Of a stretch of DNA of 5,231 nucleotides, positions 4,644 to 5,231 are shown piece by piece. The stretch's first letter is position 1, and each line of letters begins with the position of its first letter. The stretch spans positions 1 through 5,231 of the forward strand of contig JAEXTU010000314.1 of NCBI GenBank assembly GCA_023453335.1, written 5' to 3'. Source of the stretch: Pseudomonadota bacterium (lineage in GTDB: Bacteria > Desulfobacterota > Desulfovibrionia > Desulfovibrionales > Desulfovibrionaceae). Both the position numbers and the translations under genes were made by a program. The notes beneath the pieces were generated by a model. It saw only the letters and a program-made list of their open reading frames with translations, was not told where the DNA came from and searched no databases.

Positions 4644-5231
4644 CTAGGTATCGCAAAGCTCCACAAGTTCACCGAGCATCAATACCTGCGCCCTCCGCCC
4701 ACTTCCTTCCCGCACCGTCTGCAACATGCCTGATTCCTTAAGAGTTCGCAGCAAGCTATTAATTGTCACATAGCTCGGGCCATTGGGCCCAAGATCAATG
4801 TGCGTGCTTTGAAAAATTGGTTTGTCAAAGAACTGATCCAACAACGGGATAGCAAACTGTGAATGCGTTAACTCCATGACTTTTTGTTTCAACCTGGCAT
4901 ACAGCTCCATGATTTCTCTAGCCGTAGCTGTGTTCTTTGCGGACTGCTCAATGGTGGCCTGCAAGAAAAACTCAATCCATGCATGCCAACTCTCTAAACT
5001 TCCATCCAGTCGCCGAAGATGTTCGACGTAGCTCTCTCTGTTTTTTTCAAAATATGCAGACATATAAAACATAGGACGTGGCAATATTTTCCTTTCATAC
5101 ATAAATAGCGGAACAAGAATACGCCCCAGACGGCCATTCCCATCGAGAAATGGGTGAATTATCTCAAATTGGGCGTGGATTATCGCTAACTGGACCAACG
5201 AATCTTTTTCATCATAGTGATAGTATGATTC
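4644..5231 (-). CDS. Fic-domain protein with C-terminal winged-helix (partial, N-terminus outside window)
   Basis: The reading frame is open to the right edge, so the first residues and true start are not seen; 195 residues are visible. The catalytic motif HPFLDGNGRLGR (5121-5156) is an exact HxFx(D/E)GNGRxxR Fic signature. Such proteins usually transfer AMP from ATP to hydroxyl groups of target proteins. The following LVPLFMYERKIL and MFYMSAYFEKNRESY segments are typical of the larger bacterial Fic proteins with a C-terminal winged helix (here about the last 60 residues, TINSLLRTLKESGMLQTV). An inhibitory (S/T)xxxE(G/N) helix, if present, would be N-terminal and out of view. Codon use is AT-rich (24 of 60 G+C at 4801-4860, 17 of 60 at 5041-5100), against 44 of 60 at 3721-3780 in the octaheme gene. 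That suggests recent acquisition. A solitary AMPylator or a toxin-like role are both possible. Confidence 0.92.
   Translation of the reverse strand, partial: ESYYHYDEKDSLVQLAIIHAQFEIIHPFLDGNGRLGRILVPLFMYERKILPRPMFYMSAYFEKNRESYVEHLRRLDGSLESWHAWIEFFLQATIEQSAKNTATAREIMELYARLKQKVMELTHSQFAIPLLDQFFDKPIFQSTHIDLGPNGPSYVTINSLLRTLKESGMLQTVREGSGRRAQVLMLGELVELCDT

Noticed and set aside
1..5231. CRISPR arrays, tRNA or rRNA genes, insertion sequences
   Set aside because: No regularly spaced repeats, cloverleaf-like segments, transposase sequence or terminal inverted repeats were seen by eye.

Overview
The window looks like a chromosomal segment of a high-GC anaerobic deltaproteobacterium, most like the Desulfovibrionaceae (Desulfovibrio and relatives). 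This is inferred from roughly 70% GC coding sequence, an octaheme c-type cytochrome of the tetrathionate reductase family, a Crp/Fnr regulator, and a gene that only makes sense if an in-frame UGA is read as selenocysteine, a trait frequent in that lineage. No 16S rRNA or other marker is present, so the assignment is tentative.

Left part (1-1020): the last 34 codons of a PiT-type phosphate permease on the + strand converge on a complete DUF47/PhoU-like gene on the - strand. A strong GC hairpin between them has its U-tract on the - strand side. A candidate promoter for the DUF47 gene lies at 914-943.

Central part (1018-4586): a - strand Crp/Fnr regulator (1018-1701) is divergent from a + strand HesB/IscA-like gene (1789-2073). 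That gene is interrupted by a UGA at 1891-1893, exactly where IscA has its first cluster-binding cysteine, and a hairpin suited to be a bacterial SECIS follows. It was missed by simple ORF calling. It is followed by a two-gene operon: an octaheme cytochrome c (2293-3891) and a four-helix cytochrome b (3894-4535), predicted to carry electrons from the quinone pool to a periplasmic reductase. Two near-identical FNR-type palindromes (TTGATGnnCATCAATGC) lie upstream of the selenoprotein gene and of the cytochrome operon. Each is separated by exactly 22 bp from a TAG-type -10 element, the geometry of a class II activator site. The regulator's recognition helix keeps the E-x-x-S-R residues that read TTGAT in FNR. 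The likely picture is a small regulon: the regulator activates the selenoprotein and the octaheme/cytochrome b module and represses itself.

Right part (about 4600-5231): base composition drops sharply to about 30-50% GC. A - strand Fic-domain gene occupies this part and runs off the window edge. It is probably horizontally acquired. A hairpin terminator at 4559-4586 separates it from the cytochrome operon.

The most notable content is the unannotated selenocysteine HesB-like gene and its apparent co-regulation with an octaheme reductase.
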